Part shown: positions 8,740 through 16,691 of the stretch, piece by piece
How the letters are laid out: each line of letters starts with the position of its first letter
Position numbering within the stretch: the first letter of the stretch is position 1
NCBI GenBank assembly: GCA_021372005.1
Contig: JAJFVC010000094.1
Coordinates: 1 to 64,000, forward strand
Direction: 5' to 3'
DNA: 64,000 nt
Source: Planctomycetaceae bacterium
GTDB lineage: Bacteria; Planctomycetota; Planctomycetia; Pirellulales; Thermoguttaceae
The notes under the pieces: generated by a model
Databases searched by the model: none
The model's input: only the letters and a program-made list of their open reading frames with translations
What the model was told of the DNA's origin: nothing
Position numbers and translations under genes: made by a program

Positions 8740-10536
8740 ATGCAAGCAGGACAGAATGCGTTCGGATGGATCGACTGGACCGTCGTCGTGGCGTATTTCG
8801 CCGGAATTACGCTCTATGGATTGTGGTTGGCTCGAAAGACGCACACCAGCAACGCCTATTTTTTGGGCGATCGCAAGCTGTCTTGGTGGGTGATGCTCGC
8901 TCAATCCTTCAGCACCGGGACGCACGCCGAGGGACCCGTGCTTCAGGCCGGAGCCACGTTTGGTTGCGGGTTCGCCGGGATTTGGTATCAATGGAAAAAC
9001 ATGCTTATCACGCCGTTCTACTGGCTGATCGCGCCGTGGTATCGCCGCAGCCAGCGCACGACGGTGGCCGAGATCGTCGAGGATCGTTACGGTCGCGGCA
9101 TGGGCCTGATTTATACGATTTTCGCCATTGTGTTTTTCGTCTTCCTTCAGGGCGTGATGCTCAAGGGGGCCGGCAAGGCGGTGGCCGGAGCGACCGGCGG
9201 TCAGATTTCGGCCAACGGCGTCGTCGTGGCGATGACCTTCGTGTTCATGGCCTACAGTTTGGCGGGCGGATTGATTGCTTCGGCCCACACGAATTTAATC
9301 CAAGGTTTTCTCATTATTTTGCTGTCGTTCATGCTGCTGCCGGTCGGGCTGATGGCGGTCGGCGGATTTTCGGGCATGCGGAACCTTTTGCCGGCCGACT
9401 TCTTTGAGTTGTACAATCAGCGGAGCGGCGTCGACAGCTTCACGGTGTTGATGTTGGCCGTCAACGGATTGGTCGGCATCGTGGCCCAGCCGCACATGAT
9501 CAGCATGTGCGCCACCGGCTCGAACGAACGGGCCGGACGCGTCGGCCAGACCTATGGCGCCATCGTCAAACGGCTTTGTGCGGTGGGCTGGGCGTTGACC
9601 GGTTTGATCGTCGCCGGCATGATCGTGAAGGCCGGCATCACGCTGAAAGATCCCGAAGAGGCGTTCGGCTATGCGTGCCTCCACTTTTTGGGACCAGGAC
9701 TGGTGGGCTTGATGGTCGCGTCGATCGTGGCGGCCAACATGGCGGCCTGCTCGAACTTCATGGTGAACACCGGGGCTTTGTTCGCCAAAAACCTCTACGT
9801 GTCGTATATGCGGCCGAAGGCCGGCGACCGCGAGGTGCTGCGGGTCGGCCGGATTTCGGGCGTTCTGCTGACCCTGTTGGGCGTGTGGTTTGCCATGTGC
9901 ATGACCAACGTGTTGAGCGCGTTCATGTTCACCGAAACCATCGCCGCGTTGATGGGCGTCATGTTCCTGGGCGGCGTGATCTGGAAGCGGGCGAATCGGC
10001 AGGGCGCCGCGGCGTCGATCCTCGTGTCGTTTGGGGTGTATTATGCGTTGAACTACTTGATGACCTGCAAAATATCCAACGGATCATCGCCCGAATATCT
10101 GTGGCCGGCCGTGCAGCACGCCTGGACGTGCTTCCAGCAGGGAACGCTCGGCGAGTTCCTCGGCAGCGGCACGTTGCAGTTGGTCGCCCACTGGAAAGGC
10201 GGCCCGTTCGGCTGCACCATGTTGTTTGGCTTCGCTACGCTGATTCTCGTCAGTCTGTTGACCAAGCCGGAATCGTCGGAATTGACCAATCGGTTTTTCG
10301 ACAAGATGCAGCGATCGAGCGACGATGCGACGTCGCTGGACAGCGAGTTGACCGTGTTGGCGGCCGATCGCGGAGAAGATCTGGTGTTGTTGGACTTGCC
10401 GAGTTGGTTGACCGCGGCTCGGTGGAAAGGGTTTTGCCATCGCTATCGGGAGGACGTCGTGGGATTCATTCTCGCGTGCGGATCCGTGGCGTTGTTGATT
10501 CTTATGGCGTGGGGCTTGATGCAAATCGGAAAATGA
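8740..10536 (+). CDS. sodium:solute symporter (SSS/SLC5 family)
   Basis: The protein has 598 residues with about 13 hydrophobic segments. It opens GWIDWTVVVAYFAGITLYGLWLARKTHTSNAYFLGDRKLSWWVM, the characteristic first helices of the SSS family. TM regions continue to near residue 500, a hydrophilic loop follows at about 510-565, and there is a last helix. Family members couple sodium entry to uptake of sugars, uronates, amino acids or vitamins across the inner membrane. The gene is 36 bases after uxaE and 22 before the GH109-like gene, so it is almost certainly in the same transcript and imports a product released by the secreted enzymes. The substrate is not readable from sequence. Confidence 0.92.
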   Translation: MQAGQNAFGWIDWTVVVAYFAGITLYGLWLARKTHTSNAYFLGDRKLSWWVMLAQSFSTGTHAEGPVLQAGATFGCGFAGIWYQWKNMLITPFYWLIAPWYRRSQRTTVAEIVEDRYGRGMGLIYTIFAIVFFVFLQGVMLKGAGKAVAGATGGQISANGVVVAMTFVFMAYSLAGGLIASAHTNLIQGFLIILLSFMLLPVGLMAVGGFSGMRNLLPADFFELYNQRSGVDSFTVLMLAVNGLVGIVAQPHMISMCATGSNERAGRVGQTYGAIVKRLCAVGWALTGLIVAGMIVKAGITLKDPEEAFGYACLHFLGPGLVGLMVASIVAANMAACSNFMVNTGALFAKNLYVSYMRPKAGDREVLRVGRISGVLLTLLGVWFAMCMTNVLSAFMFTETIAALMGVMFLGGVIWKRANRQGAAASILVSFGVYYALNYLMTCKISNGSSPEYLWPAVQHAWTCFQQGTLGEFLGSGTLQLVAHWKGGPFGCTMLFGFATLILVSLLTKPESSELTNRFFDKMQRSSDDATSLDSELTVLAADRGEDLVLLDLPSWLTAARWKGFCHRYREDVVGFILACGSVALLILMAWGLMQIGK

Positions 10537-10558
10537 CCTCCAGAGTGGAGAAACGACG

Positions 10559-11911
10559 ATGAAAACGAATCGACCTGATTGGAAACCGATGGTGGGGCGA
10601 CGTGAGTTTCTGCGATGGAGCGCGTTGGGCGGATTGGGGCTGGCCACGGGAGGGTTCGGTCTGGGGTTGGGCCGCGGCCTCGCAGGCGAACAGCGTCCGA
10701 TCAGCCTGGTGCGGATAGGCATTATTGGCGTCGGTGCGCGCGGCATGACCCACGTTCGCGAACTACTGAAGATCGACGGCGCCGAGATTTGCGCGCTGTG
10801 CGACGTCGATGAAAGCAAGGTCGCCGAGGCACAAAAACTGATCAAAAAAGCCGGCCATCCAAAGGCTAAAGCGTTCACTCGCGGTCCGACCGACTATCGT
10901 CGGCTCTGCGAGTCGGCGGACCTCGACCTGGTGTTGAACGCGGTGCCTTGGGCGTTGCATACGCCGATTTGTCTGTCGGCGATGAATCATGGAAAGCACA
11001 CGGCCACCGAAGTGCCGGCGGCGGAGACGATCGAAGATTGCTGGGCGCTGGTCGAGACGGCCGAAAAGACCGGCAAGCAGTGCATCATGCTCGAGAATTG
11101 CTGCTACGACCGGCCGGAGATGATGATTTTCAATATGGTGCGCCACGGGCTGTTCGGCTCGTTGCTTCACGGCGAAGGCGGCTATCTGCACGATCGACGC
11201 AAAGCGATGTTCGCCGACTCCGGCAGTGCGCTTTGGCGCACCCATTACGCCGAGGTGTCGAACTGCGATCTCTATCCGACGCACGGGCTGGGGCCGATCG
11301 CACAATACATGAACATCAACCGCAGCAATCAGTTCACCCGCCTGGTGTCGATGAGCAGCCCCTCGCTGTGCTTGGCGGAATATGCCGCGAAGAAGTTTGG
11401 CCCCGACAGTCCGCAGGCCAAACGGAAATATACCGAGGGCGACGTCTGCAGCACGCTGATTCAGACCGTGGCGGGCCAGACGATCTCGCTGACGCACGAC
11501 ACCCATTCGCCGCACCCGTACAGCCGTAAGATCGCTTTACAGGGCACGCGCGGAACCGTGCGGGTGTATCCTGAAGAAAAAATTTATTTGGAAGGCACTA
11601 CGAAAAAAGAGGAGTGGGAGCCGCTCGAGAATTATCGGAAGCAGTACGAGCACCCGATTTGGAGGCAGCTTGCGGAGAAGTCGAAAGGCGCCGGCCACGG
11701 AGGCATGGATTACATCCAGGCTTATCGGTTGGTCCGCGCATTTCAAAAAGGCATCGCGCCGGACATGGACGTCTACGACGCGGTGGCATGGAGCGCCGTG
11801 GTGGCGCTAAGTGGCGAGTCGATCGCGAAGAAAAACGCGCCGGTCGAGTTCCCCGACTTCACCCGTGGAAAATGGAAGCATCGGCCGCCGTTGGAGCTGG
11901 TCGTCGACTGA
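10559..11911 (+). CDS. Tat-exported Gfo/Idh/MocA family protein, GH109-like (alpha-N-acetylgalactosaminidase type)
   Basis: The protein has 450 residues. The N-terminus has a twin-arginine motif (GRREFLRWS) followed by a Gly/Leu-rich hydrophobic stretch. The Rossmann fold starts at about residue 48 (VRIGIIGVGARG). The series HTATEVPAAETIEDCWALVETAEKTG, IMLENCCYDRPEMMIFNMVRHGLFG, LHGEGGYLHD and NLYPTHGLGPIAQYMNINR-like text (here CDLYPTHGLGPIAQYM) closely follows family GH109, which uses bound NAD to cleave alpha-N-acetylgalactosaminides by a redox-elimination route. Tat export of a folded, cofactor-loaded enzyme fits this. Gfo/Idh proteins are numerous in planctomycetes and many are not GH109, so the substrate stays uncertain. 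The neighbouring NagA-like gene supports an amino-sugar role. Confidence 0.8.
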   Translation: MKTNRPDWKPMVGRREFLRWSALGGLGLATGGFGLGLGRGLAGEQRPISLVRIGIIGVGARGMTHVRELLKIDGAEICALCDVDESKVAEAQKLIKKAGHPKAKAFTRGPTDYRRLCESADLDLVLNAVPWALHTPICLSAMNHGKHTATEVPAAETIEDCWALVETAEKTGKQCIMLENCCYDRPEMMIFNMVRHGLFGSLLHGEGGYLHDRRKAMFADSGSALWRTHYAEVSNCDLYPTHGLGPIAQYMNINRSNQFTRLVSMSSPSLCLAEYAAKKFGPDSPQAKRKYTEGDVCSTLIQTVAGQTISLTHDTHSPHPYSRKIALQGTRGTVRVYPEEKIYLEGTTKKEEWEPLENYRKQYEHPIWRQLAEKSKGAGHGGMDYIQAYRLVRAFQKGIAPDMDVYDAVAWSAVVALSGESIAKKNAPVEFPDFTRGKWKHRPPLELVVD

Positions 11912-11973
11912 CGACAAGACGACGATCATCTCACGCGATGGCAATCTAGCGTTGGATAGGAAAGGAGATTCAT

Positions 11974-12900
11974 ATGCCCAGTGCGCCTAAATATGTTGAT
12001 TTGCAGGTGAACGGCTATGCCGGCCTTGATTTCAATTCGGACGAAGTGACGTCCGAGCGTTTGCACCACGTGTGCGAGTTGCTTCGAGAGGACGAGGTCG
12101 AGGGGATTTTGGCCACGATCATCACGGCCGAGATCCCCAAGATGGTCTCTTGGCTGCGGCGGATCGTCGACATTCGCCGGCAAGATCCGCTGGTGAACGA
12201 CGTGATCAAGGGCTTTCATATCGAAGGGCCGTTCATCAATGAGACGCCGGGCTACGTCGGCGCCCATCCGATCCACGCCGTGCGTCCGGCCGACGTGGAC
12301 GACATGAAAAAACTGTTGGAGGCCGCCGACGGTCTGACGCGGATCGTCACCTTGGCGCCCGAACGCGATCCGGGCCAACGGTTGATCCGCTGGTTAGTCG
12401 GTCAGAAAGTGGTCGTTTCGGCCGGCCATTGCAATCCGAGCCTCGACGAATTGCGGGCGGGCATCGACGCCGGATTGACGTTGTTCACGCATTTGGGCAA
12501 CGGCTGTCCAGCGATGATGCATCGTCACGACAACATCATTCAGCGGGCGCTCCATTTGCACGATCGGTTGACGCTTTGTTTCATCGCCGACGGCGTTCAC
12601 ATTCCGTGTCCGACGTTGAGCAATTTCCTGGAACTGGTCGGCTTGGAGCGGACCGTCATCGTGACCGACGCAATCATGGCGGCGCGGCTCGGGCCGGGCA
12701 CGTATACGTTGGGCGAACGCACGGTCAAGATCGGCGAGGATCTGGTCGCCCGGGAACCGAAGGGTGAATTCTTCGTCGGTTCGACGGCCACGATGCCGCG
12801 CATGGCGAAGTTGCTCAAGGAAAAACTGCATTTTTCCGACGCCGACGTCGACAAGCTGCTGATCCGCAATCCGCGACGCGTGTTGGAGTCGGTGGCCTGA
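11974..12900 (+). CDS. NagA-like N-acetyl-hexosamine-6-phosphate deacetylase, minimal form
   Basis: The protein has 308 residues and follows an excellent AAAGGAG ribosome site. It begins directly at YVDLQVNGYAGLDFN, which in full-length NagA (about 380 residues) follows an N-terminal beta domain of roughly 50 residues. The metal-site motifs are present: GFHIEGPFIN, SAGHCNPS, THLGNGCP, FIADGVHIP and the catalytic Asp in VTDA. The end, LLIRNPRRVLESVA, stops where NagA would continue into its second beta strand set. So the barrel is kept and the accessory sandwich domain is missing. The expected reaction is deacetylation of GlcNAc-6-P or GalNAc-6-P in the cytoplasm. Last gene of the rightward sugar cluster, just before a strong terminator. 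Confidence 0.8.
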   Translation: MPSAPKYVDLQVNGYAGLDFNSDEVTSERLHHVCELLREDEVEGILATIITAEIPKMVSWLRRIVDIRRQDPLVNDVIKGFHIEGPFINETPGYVGAHPIHAVRPADVDDMKKLLEAADGLTRIVTLAPERDPGQRLIRWLVGQKVVVSAGHCNPSLDELRAGIDAGLTLFTHLGNGCPAMMHRHDNIIQRALHLHDRLTLCFIADGVHIPCPTLSNFLELVGLERTVIVTDAIMAARLGPGTYTLGERTVKIGEDLVAREPKGEFFVGSTATMPRMAKLLKEKLHFSDADVDKLLIRNPRRVLESVA

Positions 12901-12938
12901 GACGTGCGGCCGAGTCGTTCGAGAAAGTCCACAAAAAA

Positions 12939-12986
12939 GCACGTTGAGGCGGCCTGCAAGAGACCGCCTCAACGTGCGATTTTTTT
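12939..12986. terminator. strong bidirectional intrinsic terminator
   Basis: A perfect 14-bp stem (12939-12952 with 12964-12977) closes an 11-base loop. It is flanked by a run of A on the left and seven T on the right, so it can terminate from both sides. It separates the rightward NagA-like gene from the convergent Gfo/Idh gene. Confidence 0.93.
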
Positions 12987-13001
12987 CACGGCGTTCAACC
13001 G

Positions 13002-14285
13002 CTACGAAGCCGCGCCGTTCCGAAGACGGACCAACGCCGGTTCGGGACAGTAGTTGATCGTCACGTGTCGGCCTTCGTTCGAGATCGACAAGCGCGCCGC
13101 TTCCACCACCAACTCGTTGATCGAGCTGTCGGCCGGAGTGGCGATGATGCCGCGTTGGTCGATCGTTTGGACGGTTTCCTGACGTTTGGCCAACGACTCG
13201 GACGCGGACAGGCCCGCGCCGGCCGCGTTGACCGCGACGGCCGATTCGACGATCGCTTCGATCGAATCGTAGCCGTATCCGACCGGCTTCAGGCCTTCGC
13301 CCTGCCAGGGCACGAGCCGGAAATAGTCGGGCGAGACGAATCGGAACGCCGCGCCGGATTGATGATCGACGTAGCCGTGGCTGACGCCGCGGAACTGATC
13401 GTCATGGCGAAGAATCGCGCCGAGATCGCCGCCTTCGCAGAACAGGCAGAGCCCTTGGTCGTTCGTGCCGGCGCCTTCGTCGGGATAGCCCAGCCCGTTG
13501 AGCACGCTCAGCACCGCGCCGTTTTCCCACACCACTTGGCCGGTCGACCACAAGTAGCCGACGTTGCCGTTGGGGAACCGGCCTTCGACGCCGCGAACCG
13601 AAACCTCGACCGGACGCAGGCCCGTAATGAAATACACCAGATCGACATAGTGGCATCCGATGTAGGTGAACGGGTCGCTGTTTTCCTTGAGGAACCAGTT
13701 CTGGAAGTTCGAGTACCGATAGCGATACGGCTCGACCAGTTTGGCTTCGCCGCAACGAAACTCGCCGAAACGTCCGGCGCGATAGAGGCCCCGAGCGTCG
13801 AGGCAACGGCGATCGAACCGCTTGTGGTAGTCGACGCCCACGACCAGGCCGCGGGAAAACGCCAACTCCTCAAGTTCCTTCGCCTGGGCGTATTTCAGCA
13901 CCAGCGGCTTGACCGTCAGCACGTGTTGGTCGTGCAGCAGGGCTTCTCGGATCACCGGGTAGTGGAAGTGGTCGGGAACGGCCACCACGACCAGGCTGTG
14001 CGGCGGCAGCGCCGCGATCGCGTCGCGATACAGGTTCGGATACATCCGATCGGGCGGTTCGGACAGCGAGGGCATCGCCTCGAACGTCTGGCCGGGAAAC
14101 GCCTTTTGGAACATCGGCTCGTCGGCCAGTTCCTTGAGCGGCGGCGAGTTGAGCGCGCAGATTTGGATCGGGCCCAGGTCGCCGCGGCGCTGCAGATGGT
14201 AGAGCGACGGCAGCAGTTGATCGTGCGTGATCATTCCGCCGCCGACGACCAACACCCGCATGGGAGCGTCGTGCGTTTTACTCAT
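13002..14285 (-). CDS. Gfo/Idh/MocA family oxidoreductase
   Basis: The protein has 427 residues. The N-terminal Rossmann fold begins MRVLVVGGGMITHDQLLPSLYHL. The dinucleotide-binding domain is followed by VLTVKPLVLKY near residue 120, which aligns with the family's EKP motif but lacks its Glu. A GVDYHKRFD segment and a beta-sheet C-terminal domain follow, including YIGCHYVDLVYFITG. It is cytoplasmic, with no signal peptide. Its start overlaps the end of the upstream aminotransferase gene by four bases (ATGA), so the two are translationally coupled and probably act on the same substrate. One guess is oxidation of a sugar or cyclitol hydroxyl followed by transamination of the ketone. The substrate is unknown. 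Confidence 0.83.
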   Translation of the reverse strand: MSKTHDAPMRVLVVGGGMITHDQLLPSLYHLQRRGDLGPIQICALNSPPLKELADEPMFQKAFPGQTFEAMPSLSEPPDRMYPNLYRDAIAALPPHSLVVVAVPDHFHYPVIREALLHDQHVLTVKPLVLKYAQAKELEELAFSRGLVVGVDYHKRFDRRCLDARGLYRAGRFGEFRCGEAKLVEPYRYRYSNFQNWFLKENSDPFTYIGCHYVDLVYFITGLRPVEVSVRGVEGRFPNGNVGYLWSTGQVVWENGAVLSVLNGLGYPDEGAGTNDQGLCLFCEGGDLGAILRHDDQFRGVSHGYVDHQSGAAFRFVSPDYFRLVPWQGEGLKPVGYGYDSIEAIVESAVAVNAAGAGLSASESLAKRQETVQTIDQRGIIATPADSSINELVVEAARLSISNEGRHVTINYCPEPALVRLRNGAAS

Positions 14286-15643
14286 GCCAACACCTCTTCC
14301 ATGGCTTCTTCCAAGGTGGCCAGACCTTCGCGGATCGCGTCCTCGGGCGTGATCAGCGGCGGGGCGATTTTGACCGACGCTCCGCCAAAACCGACCGGCG
14401 CGAACATCAGCAGACCCTTTTCAATGCTCCGACGGACGATGGCGGCCGCCGTGGCGCCGTCCGGATCGGTGCTGCCCGGTTTGACAATGTGCATGGCCGA
14501 GACCAGGCCCTTGCCGTGGACCGCGCCGACATGCTTGGCGAAACGCTGACCGATGCGTCGCAGCTCGGGCTGGAGAATGTCGCCCATCTTCCGGCAATTT
14601 TCGACCAAACCTTCCTCTTCGATCACCTTCAGGTTGGCGATCACCGAGGCCGCGCAGACCGGATTGCCCGTGTGGGTCGAGGTCATCGCTCCCGGCGGAT
14701 ACAGGTCCATGATGTCGGTGCGTCCGATGACCGCCGAAACCGGCAGGCCGCTCGAAATGCCCTTGCCGCAGCAGATCATATCGGGCGTGACGCCGTAGTG
14801 TTCGAATCCCCAGTACTTGCCCGTTCGACCGAAACCGGCCTGCACTTCGTCGCAGATCAGCAGCGCGCCGTGCTCGTCGCACCAGCGTCGGGCTTTTTGG
14901 ATGTACTCGGGCGGGGCGAAGCTGGCGTTGCCGCCTTGATACGACTCGGTCATTACGCCAGCCACGTCGTCAGGATTGACGCCCTGATCGGCCAAGGCCT
15001 TCAAGAACAAGTCAAAGCTGGTGTCCGGGCAGCGGAAACCGTCGGGGAACGGCACCTGGACCATGTTTTTGTCCAAGTTGACGATCCACTCTTTCAAGGC
15101 CGGGATGCCGCCGACCATCTGAGCGCCGAGCGTGCGGCCGTGGAAGGCGTTCGTGAAGCTGACAATCGTGATCTTCTTCCGGTTGCCGTTGCGCTGACCC
15201 CAGCTTCGGGCCAACTTGACGACGCACTCGCACGTCTCGGCGCCGGTGGTCAGCAGGAAGGCCTTGGCCTTGCCCATGCCCTTCGGCGCGACGCGCGTCA
15301 ACGCTTCGACCGCGTCGGCGCGGAGGCTGGACGGGAAGCAGTAGTTGTGGATCAATCCGTGATCGACTTGATCGCGGATCGCCTTGCAGATTTTGGGATG
15401 CGAATGGCCGGCGTTGGCGACCAACACGCCCGACGACCAATCGAGCCACATGTTGCCAAAGCGGTCATACACCTGAATCCCCTCGGCGCGATCCCAGACC
15501 ACCGGCGGCTGGCCGCCCATCGAACGCGGCTCGTGGTCCGCCAACTTTTTCAGCACGGGAAGCGATTCCGGGGCCGGAATTTCGGTGACGATCCGGCGAT
15601 ACTTCGTAGAAACAGGACGCACTTTCGACGCTTGCGCAGTCAT
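14282..15643 (-). CDS. class III PLP-dependent aminotransferase
   Basis: The protein has 453 residues from the ATG at 15643; a longer open frame upstream lacks family similarity. Fold-type I class III features are clear: VYDRFGNMWLDWSSGVLVANAGHSHP, TTGAETCECVVKLAR, ITIVSFTNAFHGRTLGA, ALLICDEVQAGFGRTGKYWGFEH, and the PLP lysine in CCGKGISSGLPVSAVIG near residue 292. It then has STHTGNPVCAAS and a typical C-terminal small domain. The length is usual for 4-aminobutyrate, ornithine or acetylornithine-type enzymes. The partner gene downstream is a Gfo/Idh oxidoreductase coupled by a 4-base overlap, which argues against plain GABA metabolism and for an amino-sugar or cyclitol pathway. The amino acceptor is unknown. 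Confidence 0.88.
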   Translation of the reverse strand: MTAQASKVRPVSTKYRRIVTEIPAPESLPVLKKLADHEPRSMGGQPPVVWDRAEGIQVYDRFGNMWLDWSSGVLVANAGHSHPKICKAIRDQVDHGLIHNYCFPSSLRADAVEALTRVAPKGMGKAKAFLLTTGAETCECVVKLARSWGQRNGNRKKITIVSFTNAFHGRTLGAQMVGGIPALKEWIVNLDKNMVQVPFPDGFRCPDTSFDLFLKALADQGVNPDDVAGVMTESYQGGNASFAPPEYIQKARRWCDEHGALLICDEVQAGFGRTGKYWGFEHYGVTPDMICCGKGISSGLPVSAVIGRTDIMDLYPPGAMTSTHTGNPVCAASVIANLKVIEEEGLVENCRKMGDILQPELRRIGQRFAKHVGAVHGKGLVSAMHIVKPGSTDPDGATAAAIVRRSIEKGLLMFAPVGFGGASVKIAPPLITPEDAIREGLATLEEAMEEVLA

Positions 15644-16175
15644 CTGGTACACCTCGAAACGAATTGAGTCGACAAATCCCGTCGTGGGCCTTGCCGAAAA
15701 ACATCCGCCCGGTGGGTCAGACGGATCCGCTTCTGGACAGTTAGCCGACGCTGTAGTGCCTCCACGGATGCCAGCGCAAGCCAAACATGCAATCAAACGA
15801 TGCTCGCAGGAAAGGCAACATGGTTCATGTCGCCAAACAAAAACACCCCGACCCGAACCAACCCGGTATTTCGGGTTCTTGGCTCAGTCCGGAGTGCTCT
15901 TCTTGGGTGTCAACAGTGCCGCTACGGATGTCGACGAGCATCAGATTTCCCCATCATCCTAACAAAAGAAGCCCCTTCGTCAAACCCCATGTTCTAGGGG
16001 TGCGAGAACGCAATTTCCAGCCCCATCGACGGATGAGAGCTTGGTTTTTCGGTTTTGCGGAAAACCGTTTCGCGTTTCGTGCCCGCCGTTTGCGGCCGCC
16101 TACTGTTCGGTGAGCCATAATTTTCCTAAGCTGTGCTTTGGTTGCATGGTTGAGACTCCACAGGTTTTCGCTGTT
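15644..16175. other. 532-bp divergent intergenic region (aminotransferase / aroK)
   Basis: Several overlapping open frames run through here but none has family similarity, a ribosome site or consistent codon use. A CATAAT at 16116-16121 could be a -10 for aroK, but no good -35 accompanies it. A small CCCC/GGGG hairpin lies near 15987-16002. I see no gene that I can support. Confidence 0.35.
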
Positions 16176-16691
16176 ATGTCGCTGACGCTGATCGGTTATC
16201 GCGCCACGGGAAAGACTACGCTGGCCCAATTGTTGGCCCAACGGCTCGACTGGGATTGGATCGACGCCGACGTGGAGATTGAACGCCGAGCGGGCAAGTC
16301 GATCGCCGAGATTTTCGCCGAGTCGGGCGAGCCGGCGTTCCGCGATCTCGAATCGGCGGTGATCGCCGATCTGTGCCGACGCGATCGGTTGGTCGTGGCG
16401 GCGGGCGGCGGCGCTCCGATGCGGCCCGAAAACCGTGCGGCCATGCGGCAGGGTGGCAAGGTCGTTTGGCTGACCGCCTTGCCCGAGACAATTTTGCGGC
16501 GGATGTCGGGCGATGCGACCACGGCGGCTCGACGTCCCAATCTTACCGAAAAGTCCCCATTGGACGAAATTGTCCATTTGCTTCAGGTTCGTCGGCCGAT
16601 CTATCAGGAAGCGGCCGATTGGACCGTGGACACCGAAGGAAAAACGCCGGACCGGTTGGCCGACGAGATTCTTGCCCGCCTTTCGTCATGA
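16176..16691 (+). CDS. aroK: shikimate kinase
   Basis: The protein has 171 residues from the ATG at 16176 (MSLTLIGYRATGKTT), the usual length for shikimate kinase. The P-loop is GYRATGKTT at residues 6-14. The shikimate-binding DADVEIE, the GEPAFRDLES segment, the AAGGGAPMRPENR strand-loop and the RRPNLTEK lid are all present. It phosphorylates shikimate with ATP in the chorismate pathway. An alternative ATG at 16146 would add ten residues without family support. Its stop overlaps the start of the following prepilin-peptidase-like gene by four bases (ATGA), so the two are translationally coupled. No other aro gene is in the window. Confidence 0.95.
   Translation: MSLTLIGYRATGKTTLAQLLAQRLDWDWIDADVEIERRAGKSIAEIFAESGEPAFRDLESAVIADLCRRDRLVVAAGGGAPMRPENRAAMRQGGKVVWLTALPETILRRMSGDATTAARRPNLTEKSPLDEIVHLLQVRRPIYQEAADWTVDTEGKTPDRLADEILARLSS

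Noticed and set aside
6955-9288. Leftward open frame of 777 codons across the GntR, uxaE and symporter genes
   Set aside because: It crosses three well-supported rightward genes and has the low-complexity composition of an antisense frame.
15787-16113. Possible 108-residue gene before aroK
   Set aside because: Composition resembles translated non-coding sequence, there is no ribosome site, and it overlaps the aroK upstream region.
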